Below the pieces are notes generated by a model, which saw only the letters and a list, made by a program, of their open reading frames with translations, did not search any database and had not been told where the DNA came from. This document shows, one piece after another, positions 33,159-42,460 of a DNA stretch of 64,000 nucleotides. The stretch spans positions 8,494,001-8,558,000 of the forward strand of contig NZ_CP109442.1 of the NCBI RefSeq assembly GCF_036227205.1, read 5' to 3'. This DNA comes from Amycolatopsis sp. NBC_01480. Lineage in GTDB: Bacteria > Actinomycetota > Actinomycetes > Mycobacteriales > Pseudonocardiaceae. The translations under genes and the position numbers were made by a program. Numbering within the stretch: the stretch's first letter is position 1; every line of letters begins with the position of its first letter.

Positions 33159-34147
33159 CGGCTGCTCCCCGCGGCGGTGCGGGCGAGCACGTCCTCGAGC
33201 CGGTGCTGCACGGCCTTGGCCAGCACGTCGGGCTCCAGCACCAGCACGTCCGGGCCCTGGGAGGCGATCCAGTCGGCGGCGGACTCGGGGAAGTTCAGGC
33301 CGATCTCGACCAGGTCGCCCGTCTCCCCGCCGATGGTCTCCCGGCCGACGACGCGGCCGCGGCGGCGGACCCCGGCCGCGCGGCCGTCGGCGATCCAGAG
33401 GCGGGCGGTGGTCACGGGCGCGGGCTCCTCGCCGCCGCCGGTGACCGAGACGAGCTGCAGCAGGTTGACGCCCTCGGGCCGGGTGACCGCGCCGGCCGGG
33501 CCGATCGCGGTGACCTGGCCGGTGACGCGGGAGAGCCGGAAGCAGCGGGTGGCGCCGCGGTCGCGGTCGTGCCCGACGACGTACCAGCGGGCGCGCCAGG
33601 ACACCACGCCCCACGGCTCGAGGGTGCGCATCATCCGCTCCGGCGAGCCGACGCGCCGGTACTCGAAGCGGACGGCGCGGCCGTTCTGGACGGCGGCGAG
33701 CAGCGGCCCGAACGCCGGCTCCGCGCGGACCCGCGGCTCGATCACGGTCGGGGCCTGGTCGTCCACCTCGACGCCGGCCGCGCGCAGCTTGACCAGCGCG
33801 CCCAGCGCCTGCCCGGTCAGCTCGGGCGAGTCCCAGAGGCGCACGGCGAGGCCGACGGCCGCGGCCTCGTCGGGGGCCAGGTCGATCTCGCCGAGCTCGT
33901 AGTCGCGGCGGGCGATGCGGTAGCCCTCGACGGCGTCGAAGGCGGAGTTGCGGCCGGTCTCCAGCGGGATGCCGAGCTCGCGCAGCTCGGTCTTGTCCCG
34001 CTCGAAGGTGCGGAAGAACGCCTCGTCGCTGGCCGCGTCGGTGTACCCGGGCACGATCCCGCGGATCCGCTCGGCAGTGAGGTACTGCCGGGTGGACAGC
34101 AGGGCGAGCACGAGGTTGACCAGGCGTTCGGCGCGTGCGGTGGACAC
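33155..34147 (-). CDS. pafB: WYL-domain regulator PafB
   Basis: Protein of 330 residues with winged helix (RLVNLVLALLSTRQYLTAER, FERDKTELRELGIPLE), WYL domain (AVRFEYRRVGSPERMMRTLE, SWRARWYVVGHDRDRGATRC) and WCX domain. Partner of PafC; the pair senses single-stranded DNA and steers RNA polymerase to DNA-repair promoters in mycobacteria. GTG start at 34147. In M. tuberculosis the gene follows pafA directly; here two unrelated genes lie between. Confidence 0.93.
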   Translation of the reverse strand: MSTARAERLVNLVLALLSTRQYLTAERIRGIVPGYTDAASDEAFFRTFERDKTELRELGIPLETGRNSAFDAVEGYRIARRDYELGEIDLAPDEAAAVGLAVRLWDSPELTGQALGALVKLRAAGVEVDDQAPTVIEPRVRAEPAFGPLLAAVQNGRAVRFEYRRVGSPERMMRTLEPWGVVSWRARWYVVGHDRDRGATRCFRLSRVTGQVTAIGPAGAVTRPEGVNLLQLVSVTGGGEEPAPVTTARLWIADGRAAGVRRRGRVVGRETIGGETGDLVEIGLNFPESAADWIASQGPDVLVLEPDVLAKAVQHRLEDVLARTAAGSSR

Positions 34148-34156
34148 CCGGCAACC

Positions 34157-34588
34157 CTAGACCGTGCCGTGGTTCCCGATCGTGAGGTCCGGCGTGCGCG
34201 CGTCGTAACCGGCGCGCGCGGCGTCGACCTCGTCGAAGTGCGTCTCCGCCCAGTCCTTGAAGCCGGTCATCAGCGCGTGCAGGCTCGCGCCGAGGCCGGT
34301 CAGGGCGTAGTCGACGCGCACCGGCACGCCCGCGGTGACGGTGCGGGTGAGCAGGCCGTCGCGTTCGAGCACGCGCAGGGTCTGGGTGAGCATCTTCTGG
34401 CTGACCCCGGCGATGCGGCGCGAGAGGTCGCTGTAGCGCTGCGGGCCGTCACCGAGCGCGACGAGGATCAGGCTGACCCATTTGCCGGCGATCTCGTCGA
34501 GCAGCTTCCGGGTCGGGCAGGCGGCGAGATAGGCGTTGTATTCGGCGTCTTCGGCTTCGGGGTGCTGTTCGGCCGTGCTGGTCGCCAC
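34157..34588 (-). CDS. HxlR-family transcriptional regulator
   Basis: MarR-like winged-helix protein of 143 residues. HxlR signature: [60 protein letters not shown], then [14 protein letters not shown]. The N-terminal Cys (ACPTRK) is the residue that senses aldehydes or oxidants in several HxlR proteins. GTG start with AAGGAGG seven bases upstream. It is inserted between pafB and the BNR-repeat gene; no divergent target gene is present, so its regulon is unclear. Confidence 0.92.
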   Translation of the reverse strand: MATSTAEQHPEAEDAEYNAYLAACPTRKLLDEIAGKWVSLILVALGDGPQRYSDLSRRIAGVSQKMLTQTLRVLERDGLLTRTVTAGVPVRVDYALTGLGASLHALMTGFKDWAETHFDEVDAARAGYDARTPDLTIGNHGTV

Positions 34589-34663
34589 GACGGACCTCCT
34601 TGCGCTGCCGACCCTGCTTCCCGTCGGAGAGTAGCTCCCCGCGGGTTCGGTGGTAGGCCCGCG

Positions 34664-35710
34664 TCAGCGGCCGAGCCGGGCGATGCGGCCCTGGACACCG
34701 CTGGCCCAGCAGCTGCCGGTCGGGGTGCAGTCGACCGTGTCGAAGCTGCCGGTGTCGAACGAGGTCCAGTGGCGTCCGCCGTCGGGGCTGAGGTCGCTGC
34801 CGCCTGGGCCGACGGCGAGGACGGTGCCGCCGAGCCAGGCCAGCCCGGAGCGGTAGCCGTCCGGGTGCTGCGGCGGGGTGTGCCAGGTGCGGCCGCGGTC
34901 GCCGCTCAGCGCGACGGCGGGGCCGGGCGCGGTGGGGTTCGCGAAGTCGCCGCCGATGGCGACGCCTTGCCACGGCGTGCGGAACGCGAGCGCGAACACC
35001 CCGGCCGAGGCGCTGCTGGGCAGCGGGGTGACGGCGGCGCTCCAGTGCCGTCCGCCGTCACCGGAGTGCAGGACCCGGGCCTGCGCGCCGCCGCCGGTGG
35101 CGAGCCAGGCGTCGGCCGGGCCGGAGGTGGTGACGCACTGGCCACTGGCGGCGAAACCGGCCTCGCCGGGCAGCGCGGGCGGGAACGCGGTGTCGGGGAT
35201 CTGGTGCCAGCTGCGGCCGCCGTCGGAGGTGGCCTGCATCCGGAACTTCCCGTCGACGGGGTCGCTCATGGCGAGGCCGCGCCACGGGTCGAAAAAGGCC
35301 AGGCAGTCGTAAAAGGCCTTCGCGTCGGGGTTCTGGAAGGTCTGGCGCCAATGCCGTCCGCCGTCGTCGGTGCGGTAGACGCGCGAATCCGGGCCGGGCC
35401 CGATCGACAGGGTCACGGCGTGCTCCGCGTCGAACGCCTCGATGTCGCGGAATTCCAGCGTGCCGGTTCCGGGCGGGCCGACGGACGACCAGGTGCGCCC
35501 GCCGTCGACGGTCCGCAGCACCGTCCCCTGCGTCCCGCTGACCCACGCGACGCGGCTGCTCACCGCCGAAAGGCCGCGGAACTGCGCGGTCACCCCGGTC
35601 GGGGCCAGCTGCCACGAAGGCAACCGGTCCGGCAGCGACGCGGCCGAGGCCGTCGCCGGGACCAGCAGGATCGCACCGAGCAGGACGAGCAACGCACGCA
35701 CCAGACGCAT
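34664..35710 (-). CDS. Secreted BNR/sialidase-type beta-propeller protein
   Basis: Exported protein of 348 residues: signal peptide (RLVRALLVLLGAILLVPATA, SAA) and a beta-propeller made of BNR repeats, seen as TVDGGRTWSSVG, TDDGGRHWRQTF, TSDGGRSWHQIP, SGDGGRHWSAAV, SGDRGRTWHTPP and SPDGGRHWTSFD. Such propellers resemble the photosystem-II assembly factor Ycf48 and oligoxyloglucan hydrolases, but no catalytic residues can be assigned. It probably binds a ligand or protein at the cell surface. Located between pafA (which has a terminator) and the HxlR gene. Confidence 0.8.
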   Translation of the reverse strand: MRLVRALLVLLGAILLVPATASAASLPDRLPSWQLAPTGVTAQFRGLSAVSSRVAWVSGTQGTVLRTVDGGRTWSSVGPPGTGTLEFRDIEAFDAEHAVTLSIGPGPDSRVYRTDDGGRHWRQTFQNPDAKAFYDCLAFFDPWRGLAMSDPVDGKFRMQATSDGGRSWHQIPDTAFPPALPGEAGFAASGQCVTTSGPADAWLATGGGAQARVLHSGDGGRHWSAAVTPLPSSASAGVFALAFRTPWQGVAIGGDFANPTAPGPAVALSGDRGRTWHTPPQHPDGYRSGLAWLGGTVLAVGPGGSDLSPDGGRHWTSFDTGSFDTVDCTPTGSCWASGVQGRIARLGR

Positions 35711-35756
35711 GCGCCAGATCCTGCCGCACCGGGCCGGCGACTTTCGTAGGAAACGC

Positions 35757-35789
35757 GGAAGAGGCCGCCCCATCGGGACGGCCCCTTCC
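35757..35789 (-). terminator. Terminator of pafA
   Basis: Arms 35757-35767 and 35779-35789 form an 11-bp stem with one G-U pair and an 11-base loop, starting 9 bases after the pafA stop codon. It isolates pafA from the BNR-repeat gene. Confidence 0.7.
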
Positions 35790-35797
35790 GGTACCGG

Positions 35798-37156
35798 CTA
35801 CAGAGAGCTGATCAGCCGTTCCACGCGCTCGTCGACCGAGCGGAACGGGTCCTTGCACAGCACGGTGCGCTGCGCCTGGTCGTTGAGCTTCAGGTGCACC
35901 CAGTCCACGGTGAAGTCGCGGCCCGCGGCCTGCGCGGCGGCGATGAAATCGCCCCGCAGCTTCGCGCGGGTCGTCTGCGGCGGGGTGTCCTTGGCGACCT
36001 CGATCTCGCCGTCGTCGGTGACGCGGCGGACCAGAGCCTTGCGCTGCAGCAGGTCGAAGATGCCCCGGCCGCGGCGGATGTCGTGGTAAGCCAGGTCGAT
36101 CTGCGCCACCCGCGGGCTGGACAGGTCCAGGTCGTGCTTGGCGCGGTAGCGCTCGACCAGGCGGTGCTTGATGGCCCAGTCGATCTCGGTGTCGATCTTG
36201 CTGAAGTCCTGCTGCTCGACCGCTTCCAGCGCTCGGCCCCACAGCTCGACCACGCGGTCGTTCGCCGGGCTGGAGCCGTTTTCCTTGAGGTGCTGCACGG
36301 CGCGGGCGTGGTACTCGCGCTGGATGTCCAGCGCCGAGGCCTCGCGCCCGCCGGCGAGCCGGACCTGCCGGCGCCCGGTCAGGTCGTGGCTGATCTCGCG
36401 GATCGCGCGGATCGGGTTGTCCAGGGTGAAGTCCCGGAACTGGACGCCGGCCTCGATCATCTCGAGCACCAGGTTCGCCGACCCGATCTTGAGCATCGTG
36501 GTGGGCTCGGCCATGTTCGAGTCGCCGACGATGACGTGCAGGCGCCGGTAGCGCTCGGCGTCGGCGTGCGGCTCGTCGCGGGTGTTGATGATGGGCCGCG
36601 AGCGGGTGGTCGCGCTCGAGACGCCTTCCCAGATGTGCTCGGCTCGCTGCGACAGGCAGTAGACCGCGCCGCGCGGGGTCTGCAGGACCTTGCCCGCGCC
36701 GCAGATGAGCTGGCGGGTGACCAGGAACGGCAGCAGCACATCGGCGATCCGGGAGAACTCCCCGGCCCGGGTCACCAGGTAGTTCTCGTGGCAGCCGTAG
36801 GAGTTGCCCGCCGAGTCGGTGTTGTTCTTGAACAGGAAGATGTCGCCGCCGATGCCCTCGTCCGCCAGCCTCCGCTCGGCGTCGACGAGCAGGTCCTCCA
36901 GGATCCGCTCCCCCGCCTTGTCATGGGTGACCAGCTGGACCAGGTCGTCGCACTCGGCCGTCGCGTATTCCGGGTGTGAGCCCACGTCGAGGTAGAGCCG
37001 GGAGCCGTTCGACAGGAACACGTTCGACGAGCGTCCCCACGAGACGACCCGCCGGAAGAGATAGCGCGCCACCTCGTCGGGCGAGAGCCTGCGCTGGCCG
37101 TGGAAGGTGCACGTGACCCCGAACTCGGTCTCGATGCCAAAGATCCGCCGCTGCAT
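35798..37156 (-). CDS. pafA: Pup--protein ligase PafA
   Basis: Cytoplasmic ligase of 452 residues that phosphorylates the C-terminal Glu of Pup with ATP and joins it to lysines of target proteins. Glutamine-synthetase-like fold with the conserved start [20 protein letters not shown] (metal-binding Glu), [56 protein letters not shown] and [18 protein letters not shown]. Length equals the M. tuberculosis protein. It is a paralogue of Dop at 46917-48419 but lacks the Dop-specific loop. Monocistronic: terminator downstream and a divergent fusion gene upstream. Confidence 0.97.
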   Translation of the reverse strand: MQRRIFGIETEFGVTCTFHGQRRLSPDEVARYLFRRVVSWGRSSNVFLSNGSRLYLDVGSHPEYATAECDDLVQLVTHDKAGERILEDLLVDAERRLADEGIGGDIFLFKNNTDSAGNSYGCHENYLVTRAGEFSRIADVLLPFLVTRQLICGAGKVLQTPRGAVYCLSQRAEHIWEGVSSATTRSRPIINTRDEPHADAERYRRLHVIVGDSNMAEPTTMLKIGSANLVLEMIEAGVQFRDFTLDNPIRAIREISHDLTGRRQVRLAGGREASALDIQREYHARAVQHLKENGSSPANDRVVELWGRALEAVEQQDFSKIDTEIDWAIKHRLVERYRAKHDLDLSSPRVAQIDLAYHDIRRGRGIFDLLQRKALVRRVTDDGEIEVAKDTPPQTTRAKLRGDFIAAAQAAGRDFTVDWVHLKLNDQAQRTVLCKDPFRSVDERVERLISSL

Positions 37157-37233
37157 CCCACCAGAGTAGGCGCTGGACCCCCTCCGACGGTGCGCCGTTC
37201 GGGCGGCGACACGCGGTCGGTACGTTGCGTTCG

Positions 37234-38802
37234 GTGAAAAAGCGTGCGAATCCGGCGCCAGCCGATCGTGTGCCCGGCTCGACGGACCGGAGGTCCCCCA
37301 GCGTGTTCTCGCAGCTCAGCCGGCCGTTCCGGCGGGTCGGCCGAACCGATCGCGCGCTGATGCGGCGCAGTGCGGCACTGCCGGAGACCCGGGCCGACCA
37401 AGTACTGGGATCGCTTTCGAAGGCGGCGAACCAGTCGCGGCTGTGGTGGGTCGTGGCCGCGGCGCTGGCCGCGCGCAAGGGTCCGGCGCGCCGGGGCGCG
37501 TTGCGCGGGGTGGCCGCGATCGCCGGGGCGAGCGCGGCCGCGAACCTGATCGGCAAGCCGTTGTTCCCACGCCGCCGCCCGGCCGAGGACGAGGTGCCCG
37601 AGCACCGTCGTCTGCGCGACCGCCCGGTCTCCTCGTCGTTCCCCTCGGGCCACGCCGCTTCGGCCGCCGCGTTCGCCACGGCGGTGGCGATGGAGTCGCC
37701 GCGCGCGGGCCTGGCCCTCGTCCCAATCGCCGGCGCGGTCGCGTACTCGCGGGTGCACACCGGTGTCCATTGGCCCAGTGACGTCGGCGCGGGCATCGCG
37801 ATCGGCGTCGGCGTGGCCGCGCTGACCCGGCACTGGTGGCCGCTGGGGCCCGACCGACCCGCGCGCACCGCGCACGCCGCCGAAGCCCCGGAGATGCGCG
37901 ACGGCGAGGACATGCTGGTGCTGGTCAACCGGCACTCCGGCGTCGACGGGCACGACCCCACCGAGGATGTCCGCTACGCCTGGCCGAAGGCGACGATCCT
38001 CTACCCGGACCCGTCGCAGGACCTGCGCGACCAGCTCAACGCGGAGATCGACGCCCGGATCGGCGGCATCCGCGCGCTGGGTGTGGCAGGCGGGGACGGG
38101 ACGGTGGCCGCGGTCGCCTCGATCGCCGCCGAGCGGAACCTGCCGCTGGCGCTGATCCCCGCGGGCACCCTCAACCACTTCGCCCGCGACGTCGGGGTCC
38201 GCTCGATGCCGGACGCCGACGCCGCGACCGAGGCCGGCCACGCCGTCGGGATCGACCTCGGCGAGGTCGAGGTCACCGGGGCCGGCGAGCCGGAGCACCG
38301 CTGGTTCGTCAACACCGCGAGCCTCGGCGGTTACCCGGAAATGGTGCGGTTGCGCGAAAAGCTCCAGCAGAAGCACCCGAAGTGGCCTGCGGCGGCGATC
38401 GCGCTCGCCCGGGTGCTGCGCCGCGCCAAGCCGTTGCGGATCCTGCTCGACGGCGAGGCCGCCGAGGTCTGGCTGATCTTCGTCGGCAACGGCACGTACG
38501 CGCCGAAGGGCTTCGCCCCGTCCCGCCGCCCGGCGCTCGACACCGGCCTGCTCGACGTCCGGTACCTGCGCGCCGACCTGCCGTACTCCCGGGCCCGGTT
38601 CCTGCTCGCGATGGTCACCAACAGCCTCAACGCCAGCCACGTCTACCAGCAGCTCGACCGGCCCGAACTGCACGTGCGGCTGCTCGACGGCAATCGCCGC
38701 GTGGCCACCGACGGCGAGGTCGGCCCGCTCGGCCAGGAGTTCCACTTCCGGTCCCGGCCCAGTGCGCTGACCATCTACCGCAACCGTGACCAGGGTATTT
38801 GA
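37234..38802 (+). CDS. PAP2 phosphatase - diacylglycerol kinase fusion
   Basis: Protein of about 522 residues in two domains. N-terminal PAP2-type phosphatase: [22 protein letters not shown] and [16 protein letters not shown] hold the three acid-phosphatase motifs with Lys, His and His. C-terminal DAGK-type lipid kinase: [30 protein letters not shown] and [12 protein letters not shown] lipid-phosphate phosphatase joined to a lipid kinase suggests phospholipid head-group recycling at the membrane. GTG at 37234 is preferred; TACGTT ends seven bases upstream, so the message may be leaderless. TTG at 37225 is an alternative. Divergent from pafA. Confidence 0.88.
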   Translation: MKKRANPAPADRVPGSTDRRSPSVFSQLSRPFRRVGRTDRALMRRSAALPETRADQVLGSLSKAANQSRLWWVVAAALAARKGPARRGALRGVAAIAGASAAANLIGKPLFPRRRPAEDEVPEHRRLRDRPVSSSFPSGHAASAAAFATAVAMESPRAGLALVPIAGAVAYSRVHTGVHWPSDVGAGIAIGVGVAALTRHWWPLGPDRPARTAHAAEAPEMRDGEDMLVLVNRHSGVDGHDPTEDVRYAWPKATILYPDPSQDLRDQLNAEIDARIGGIRALGVAGGDGTVAAVASIAAERNLPLALIPAGTLNHFARDVGVRSMPDADAATEAGHAVGIDLGEVEVTGAGEPEHRWFVNTASLGGYPEMVRLREKLQQKHPKWPAAAIALARVLRRAKPLRILLDGEAAEVWLIFVGNGTYAPKGFAPSRRPALDTGLLDVRYLRADLPYSRARFLLAMVTNSLNASHVYQQLDRPELHVRLLDGNRRVATDGEVGPLGQEFHFRSRPSALTIYRNRDQGI

Positions 38803-38862
38803 GGCACTCTTTACCCGCTCTCAACAAATCCACAGCGACTGGTTCCTAAAATGATCTTTAGA

Positions 38863-38887
38863 GGTGCGGGCGACCCTTGCCCGCACC
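38863..38887 (+). terminator. Hairpin after the PAP2-DAGK gene
   Basis: GGTGCGGGC and GCCCGCACC (38863-38871, 38879-38887) form a perfect 9-bp stem with a seven-base loop, 60 bases after the stop codon. It contains a GTG at 38864 that could otherwise begin the next gene, which argues for a later start there. Confidence 0.55.
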
Positions 38888-38935
38888 GGCTCATGGCAGG
38901 GATTCCCAGTTGCGTTTGCTTTCCCGCGGCGGCTC

Positions 38936-40150
38936 GTGCTGCCCCCGACCGGCGGTGCGCCGGTGATCCCGCACGCCGGCGTCGACCCGGTGCTGCCGCC
39001 CGATGTCACCGCGCAGGCGCGTGACCTCGGCCCGCTGGAATCGCCGCTGATCTGGCTCACCGCCGCGGGCGCCGCGGTCGCCATCCTCGCCGTCACCATC
39101 GCGCTTTCGCGCAACCGGAGGGCCCGGCGCTGGGGAACCTCGGGCGCGGTGGCGTTTTTCCTGATCGCAGCCGTCACCGCAGTCAACAGCTACGTCGGCT
39201 ACGTCCGCACGCCCGACGACCTCGGCCGCCTCTTCCAACGCGGCTCCGGCGTCGCCAGCGCGGTGGGCCAGCTCCTCACCGACAGCGATCGCGAGTCGGA
39301 CGCCATCACCCCGGCCAGCCAGGCCACCGCCGCGCACCAGCAGCCGAACAGCAGCCAGGCGATCGAGGTGCTCAGCGTCGCCGGCCCCGCCGACAGCGTG
39401 CCCTCCGGCGACAATTACGTGATCCTCCCGCCGGGCTATTCCGACCCGGCCAACGCGCACCACCGGTACCCGGTCGTCTACCTGATCCACGGCTACCCGT
39501 ACGGCGGCCCGCGCGACTGGCTGACCTCCGGCTCGGCCCCGGACACCCTCCGCAGCCTGGAAGCGGCGAAGGTGATCGAGCCGATGATCGTGGTCAGCGT
39601 GGACATGACCGCGGGCCAGCCCAGCAAGGACTGGGAGTGCCTCAACGTGCCCGGCGGCCCCCAGCTCGAGACCTACCTGGCCAAGACCGTCGTCCCCGCG
39701 GTCGACCACCGCTACCGCACCGTCGCCGACCGGCGGCACCGTGCGCTCGGCGGCATGTCCGGCGGCGGCTTCGGCGCGCTCAACATCGGCCTGCACCACG
39801 TGGACGAGTTCGGCACGCTGGTCATCGCGCTGCCGTACGACGACTTGAACGACTCCATCGGCGTGCTGAACGGCAACCAGGCCGCGATCGCCGCCAACAC
39901 CCCGCGCCGCTACCTGCCCACGATGACCTTCAGCGCGCCGGTCTCGGTGATGCTCGCCGTCGGCACCGGCGCCCCCACCGACGTCGCCACCGCCCGCCGC
40001 ATCGCCACCGCCTTCCACGAGCGGGGCCAGGAAGCCGTCGTCCACTCCGAACACGGCTTCAACCACACCTGGCACACTGCCCGTGCGACGCTGCCGTATC
40101 TGCTCGCCTTCGCCGACCAGAACTTCCGGGGTTCGCCGCCGGCTTCCTGA
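38936..40150 (+). CDS. Membrane-anchored alpha/beta-hydrolase (esterase D / antigen 85-like)
   Basis: Serine esterase-fold protein. Two membrane segments (PLIWLTAAGAAVAILAVTIA and GAVAFFLIAAVTAVNSYVGY) precede an extracytoplasmic esterase domain with PVVYLIHGYPYGGPRDWL (oxyanion region), the nucleophile elbow GGMSGGGFGAL and a final His in EHGFNHTWHTA. It resembles the esterase D/FrmB and mycolyltransferase superfamily seen in actinobacterial envelopes; substrate unknown. The start is uncertain: GTG 38936 is given because the earlier GTG 38864 lies in a hairpin. A TTG at 38910 with AGGGA upstream would read RLLSRG but is in another frame, so a one-base indel near 38925 is possible. Confidence 0.75.
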   Translation: MLPPTGGAPVIPHAGVDPVLPPDVTAQARDLGPLESPLIWLTAAGAAVAILAVTIALSRNRRARRWGTSGAVAFFLIAAVTAVNSYVGYVRTPDDLGRLFQRGSGVASAVGQLLTDSDRESDAITPASQATAAHQQPNSSQAIEVLSVAGPADSVPSGDNYVILPPGYSDPANAHHRYPVVYLIHGYPYGGPRDWLTSGSAPDTLRSLEAAKVIEPMIVVSVDMTAGQPSKDWECLNVPGGPQLETYLAKTVVPAVDHRYRTVADRRHRALGGMSGGGFGALNIGLHHVDEFGTLVIALPYDDLNDSIGVLNGNQAAIAANTPRRYLPTMTFSAPVSVMLAVGTGAPTDVATARRIATAFHERGQEAVVHSEHGFNHTWHTARATLPYLLAFADQNFRGSPPAS

Positions 40151-40152
40151 CC

Positions 40153-41160
40153 TCACGCGAACTGGTCGTAAACGGCCTTCATCCACGGGACGGTGTCGCG
40201 CTGGGGCAGTGCGTAGCCGATACCCCAGCGCAGCGCGAGCCCGTTGACCAGGTCGATGCCGTCGGCCTGGACGTCGAAGACGAGGTCGATCGTCTTCTCG
40301 CTCAGGAGCCGGACGCCGTCGACCTCGCCGCCGCGGGCGAGCACGGACAGGATGCGGGCGACGGAGCGGGCGTTGCCGTGGCCGTTCGCCGCGCCGATCT
40401 CTGCGGTCCGCCAGGCCGGGGTGTTGGCGGCGTCCGCGGTGGCGGCTGGCCCGGTCAAGGTCTTGCCGGCGGGGCTGTCCGGGTCCACCGCCGGGCGGTC
40501 GGCGGGCAACGGCGGCGGGACGACGTCGGCGATCCGGCCCCAGTCCTCCCGCGCCGCCCCGATCTGGAAGTCGGCGCCCAGCGGCCCGGCGATCTCCTCG
40601 GCGACGAACTCCCGCAGGGACCGGCCGCTGACCCGGCGGACGACCTCGCCGATCAGGTGCCCGAAGGTGAGCAGGTGGTAGCCGGACGCGGTGCCCGGCT
40701 ACCACCAGGGGGCTTGCGCAGCCAGCCGGGCCGCGGCCCCCTCCGTGTCGTAGAGGTCTTCGATCGTGGCCGGCTGCTCGAGGCCGGACACCCGGAGGTG
40801 TGTGAGAGCAGGTGGCGGATCTGAATGTCCTGCTTGCCGTTCGCGGCGAACTCGGGCCAGTACCGGGCCACCGGTGCGTAGACGTCGAGTTCGCCGCGGT
40901 CCACGAGGATCAGCGCGGCCAGGCTGGTGACCGTCTTCGTCGTCGACCACACGGTCGTGATGGTGTGCTCGTCCCAGGCGACGGCGCGGGCAGGGTCGCG
41001 GAACCCGCCCCACAGGTCGACCACGCGCTCGCCGTTGAGGTCGACGACCAGCGAGGCGCCCAGCTCCTCCCCGGAGTCGAGATTTCGTTGCAGCGCACGG
41101 TGAACGGCCTCCAAGCGCGGCGTGGTCGTGCCCTGCAGATCGGCGCGCTGCGCCTCGGGG
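40153..41160 (-). pseudogene. Broken serine hydrolase (class C beta-lactamase fold)
   Basis: Remnant of a beta-lactamase-related esterase of the EstB type. Intact parts in order: SLVVDLNGERVVDLWGGFRD, the SxxK motif TVWSTTKTVTSLAALIL, RYWPEFAANGKQDIQIRHLL and SHTSG; then, in a second frame, VSGLEQPATIEDLYDTEGAA; then after a stop PGTASGYHLLTFGHLIGEVV and the C-terminal part ending in TVPWMKAVYDQFA. Two lesions: one base (a G) is missing in the GGG run at about 40791-40794, shifting the frame after SHTSG, and a TAG replaces the expected codon in PWW-x-PG at about 40699. The 5' end is approximate. It is the last gene of a leftward operon whose first gene is also broken. Confidence 0.85.
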
Positions 41161-41236
41161 CGCCCGTACCCCGGTCGAGGACCGTTCGGGTATACAGACC
41201 AGGGATTTCCGCCAAAGTTTCGTGCTAGCCAAAACG

Positions 41237-42460
41237 TCAGGGCCGGCGGCCGTGGAAGGTGCGGCGCAGGTCGCTCACCCAGGCGCCGGGGTTCTCCCAG
41301 GGGATGAAGTGGCCGCCGTGATCGTGGGCCGTGACGTTGACGTGGTTGAACCACGCGGCCTGCGGGCCGGCCTTGAACGCCTCCACGCGCTCCTCGGCGG
41401 AGTGGATGCCGGGCGGATTCTCATACGTGACAAGGGTGAGCCCGACCGGGGCCGTCACGACCGGGGTGCGGTCGTGCGCCGGGGTCCAGGGGTAGCGGTT
41501 GGCGTTGGCGTAGTACCGCATGGACGTGGCGATGGAGTTGGTCACCCAGTAGATCGTGGCGTGGGTGAGCAGATCGTCCTTGGTGAAGACGGACTCGACG
41601 TCGCCATCGTTGTCGCTCCAGGCGTTCCAGCGCTCCAGCAGCCAGGCGAGCAGTCCGGCGGGCGAGTCGCTGAGGCCGTGGGCCAGGGTGGCGCCGTCGA
41701 GCATGTGCACGGCGAGGTGGGACGCCGAGCGGTGATCCTGCTCGATGATGCGGGCGCGGACGTCGGCGGGCTGGTCTTCGGTCAGCGGCCGGTTCCGCGC
41801 GAAGTCCCAGGCTCGCGGGCCGGTGAAGAAGTCGAGCGGCAGCCCGGAGCCGATGTGGATGCCGTACAGCTCGTCGGCGTACTTGTGGCCGAGCTGGCTG
41901 GTGACGATCCCGCCGATGTCGCAACCCCCGGCGGCGTACTTGCGGTAGCCGAGGGTCTCGGTCATCAGCGTGTGCCAGAGGTCGGAGACCTTCCAGAAGT
42001 TGACGTCCGGGAAACCGGTCAGCGGCCCGGGGAAGCCGAAGCCGGGCAGGGACGGCACGATCACGTCGAACGCGTCCGCGGGGTCGCCGCCGGACGCGGC
42101 CGGGTCGGCGAGCGGGTCGATCACCCTCGACCAGTGCCAGAACGTCCACGGCCAGCCATGAGTCAGGATCAACGGGATCGGGCGAGGACCGCGGCCGGGC
42201 TTGCGCATGAAGTGCACCGGGACACCGGAGACGCTCACCTGGTAGTGCTCGTAGGCGTTGATCGCGGCCTCGGCCTTGCGCCAGTCGTAGCCCTCGCGCC
42301 AGTAGGCAGCCAGCTCACTGACATAGGCGGCCGACACGCCATAGGACCAGTCCTCGTTCCCCTCGTCCAGCGGCGGCCGGGTCAGCGCGAGGCGGGCGCG
42401 CAGGTCGTCGAGGACCTGGTCGGGCACCCGGATCGGGGTGGGCTCCAGGGGGAAGGTCAC
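41237..42460 (-). CDS. Epoxide hydrolase (EHN-domain alpha/beta-hydrolase)
   Basis: Hydrolase of 407 residues. The N-terminal EHN domain of microsomal-type epoxide hydrolases is clear (IRVPDQVLDDLRARLALTRP, DWSYGVSAAYVSELAAYWRE, GYDWRKAEAAIN), followed by the alpha/beta core with the oxyanion motif LTHGWPWTFWHW and PSLPGFGFPGPL, nucleophile Asp in GGCDIGGIV and catalytic His in DHGGHFIPWENP. It opens epoxides to diols. GTG start at 42460 overlaps the methyltransferase stop by four bases (GTGA). Part of the operon amidase-methyltransferase-epoxide hydrolase-serine hydrolase, in which the two flanking genes carry inactivating lesions while this gene is intact. Confidence 0.92.
   Translation of the reverse strand: MTFPLEPTPIRVPDQVLDDLRARLALTRPPLDEGNEDWSYGVSAAYVSELAAYWREGYDWRKAEAAINAYEHYQVSVSGVPVHFMRKPGRGPRPIPLILTHGWPWTFWHWSRVIDPLADPAASGGDPADAFDVIVPSLPGFGFPGPLTGFPDVNFWKVSDLWHTLMTETLGYRKYAAGGCDIGGIVTSQLGHKYADELYGIHIGSGLPLDFFTGPRAWDFARNRPLTEDQPADVRARIIEQDHRSASHLAVHMLDGATLAHGLSDSPAGLLAWLLERWNAWSDNDGDVESVFTKDDLLTHATIYWVTNSIATSMRYYANANRYPWTPAHDRTPVVTAPVGLTLVTYENPPGIHSAEERVEAFKAGPQAAWFNHVNVTAHDHGGHFIPWENPGAWVSDLRRTFHGRRP

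Noticed and set aside
32202..35749. Long + strand frames opposite pafC, pafB and the BNR gene
   Set aside because: Same reasons: composition bias and overlap with clear genes on the other strand.
38891..40705. Minus-strand frame over the esterase gene joined to the serine hydrolase remnant
   Set aside because: It continues past the real end of the pseudogene only as antisense of the esterase; the hydrolase has its own stop at 40153.
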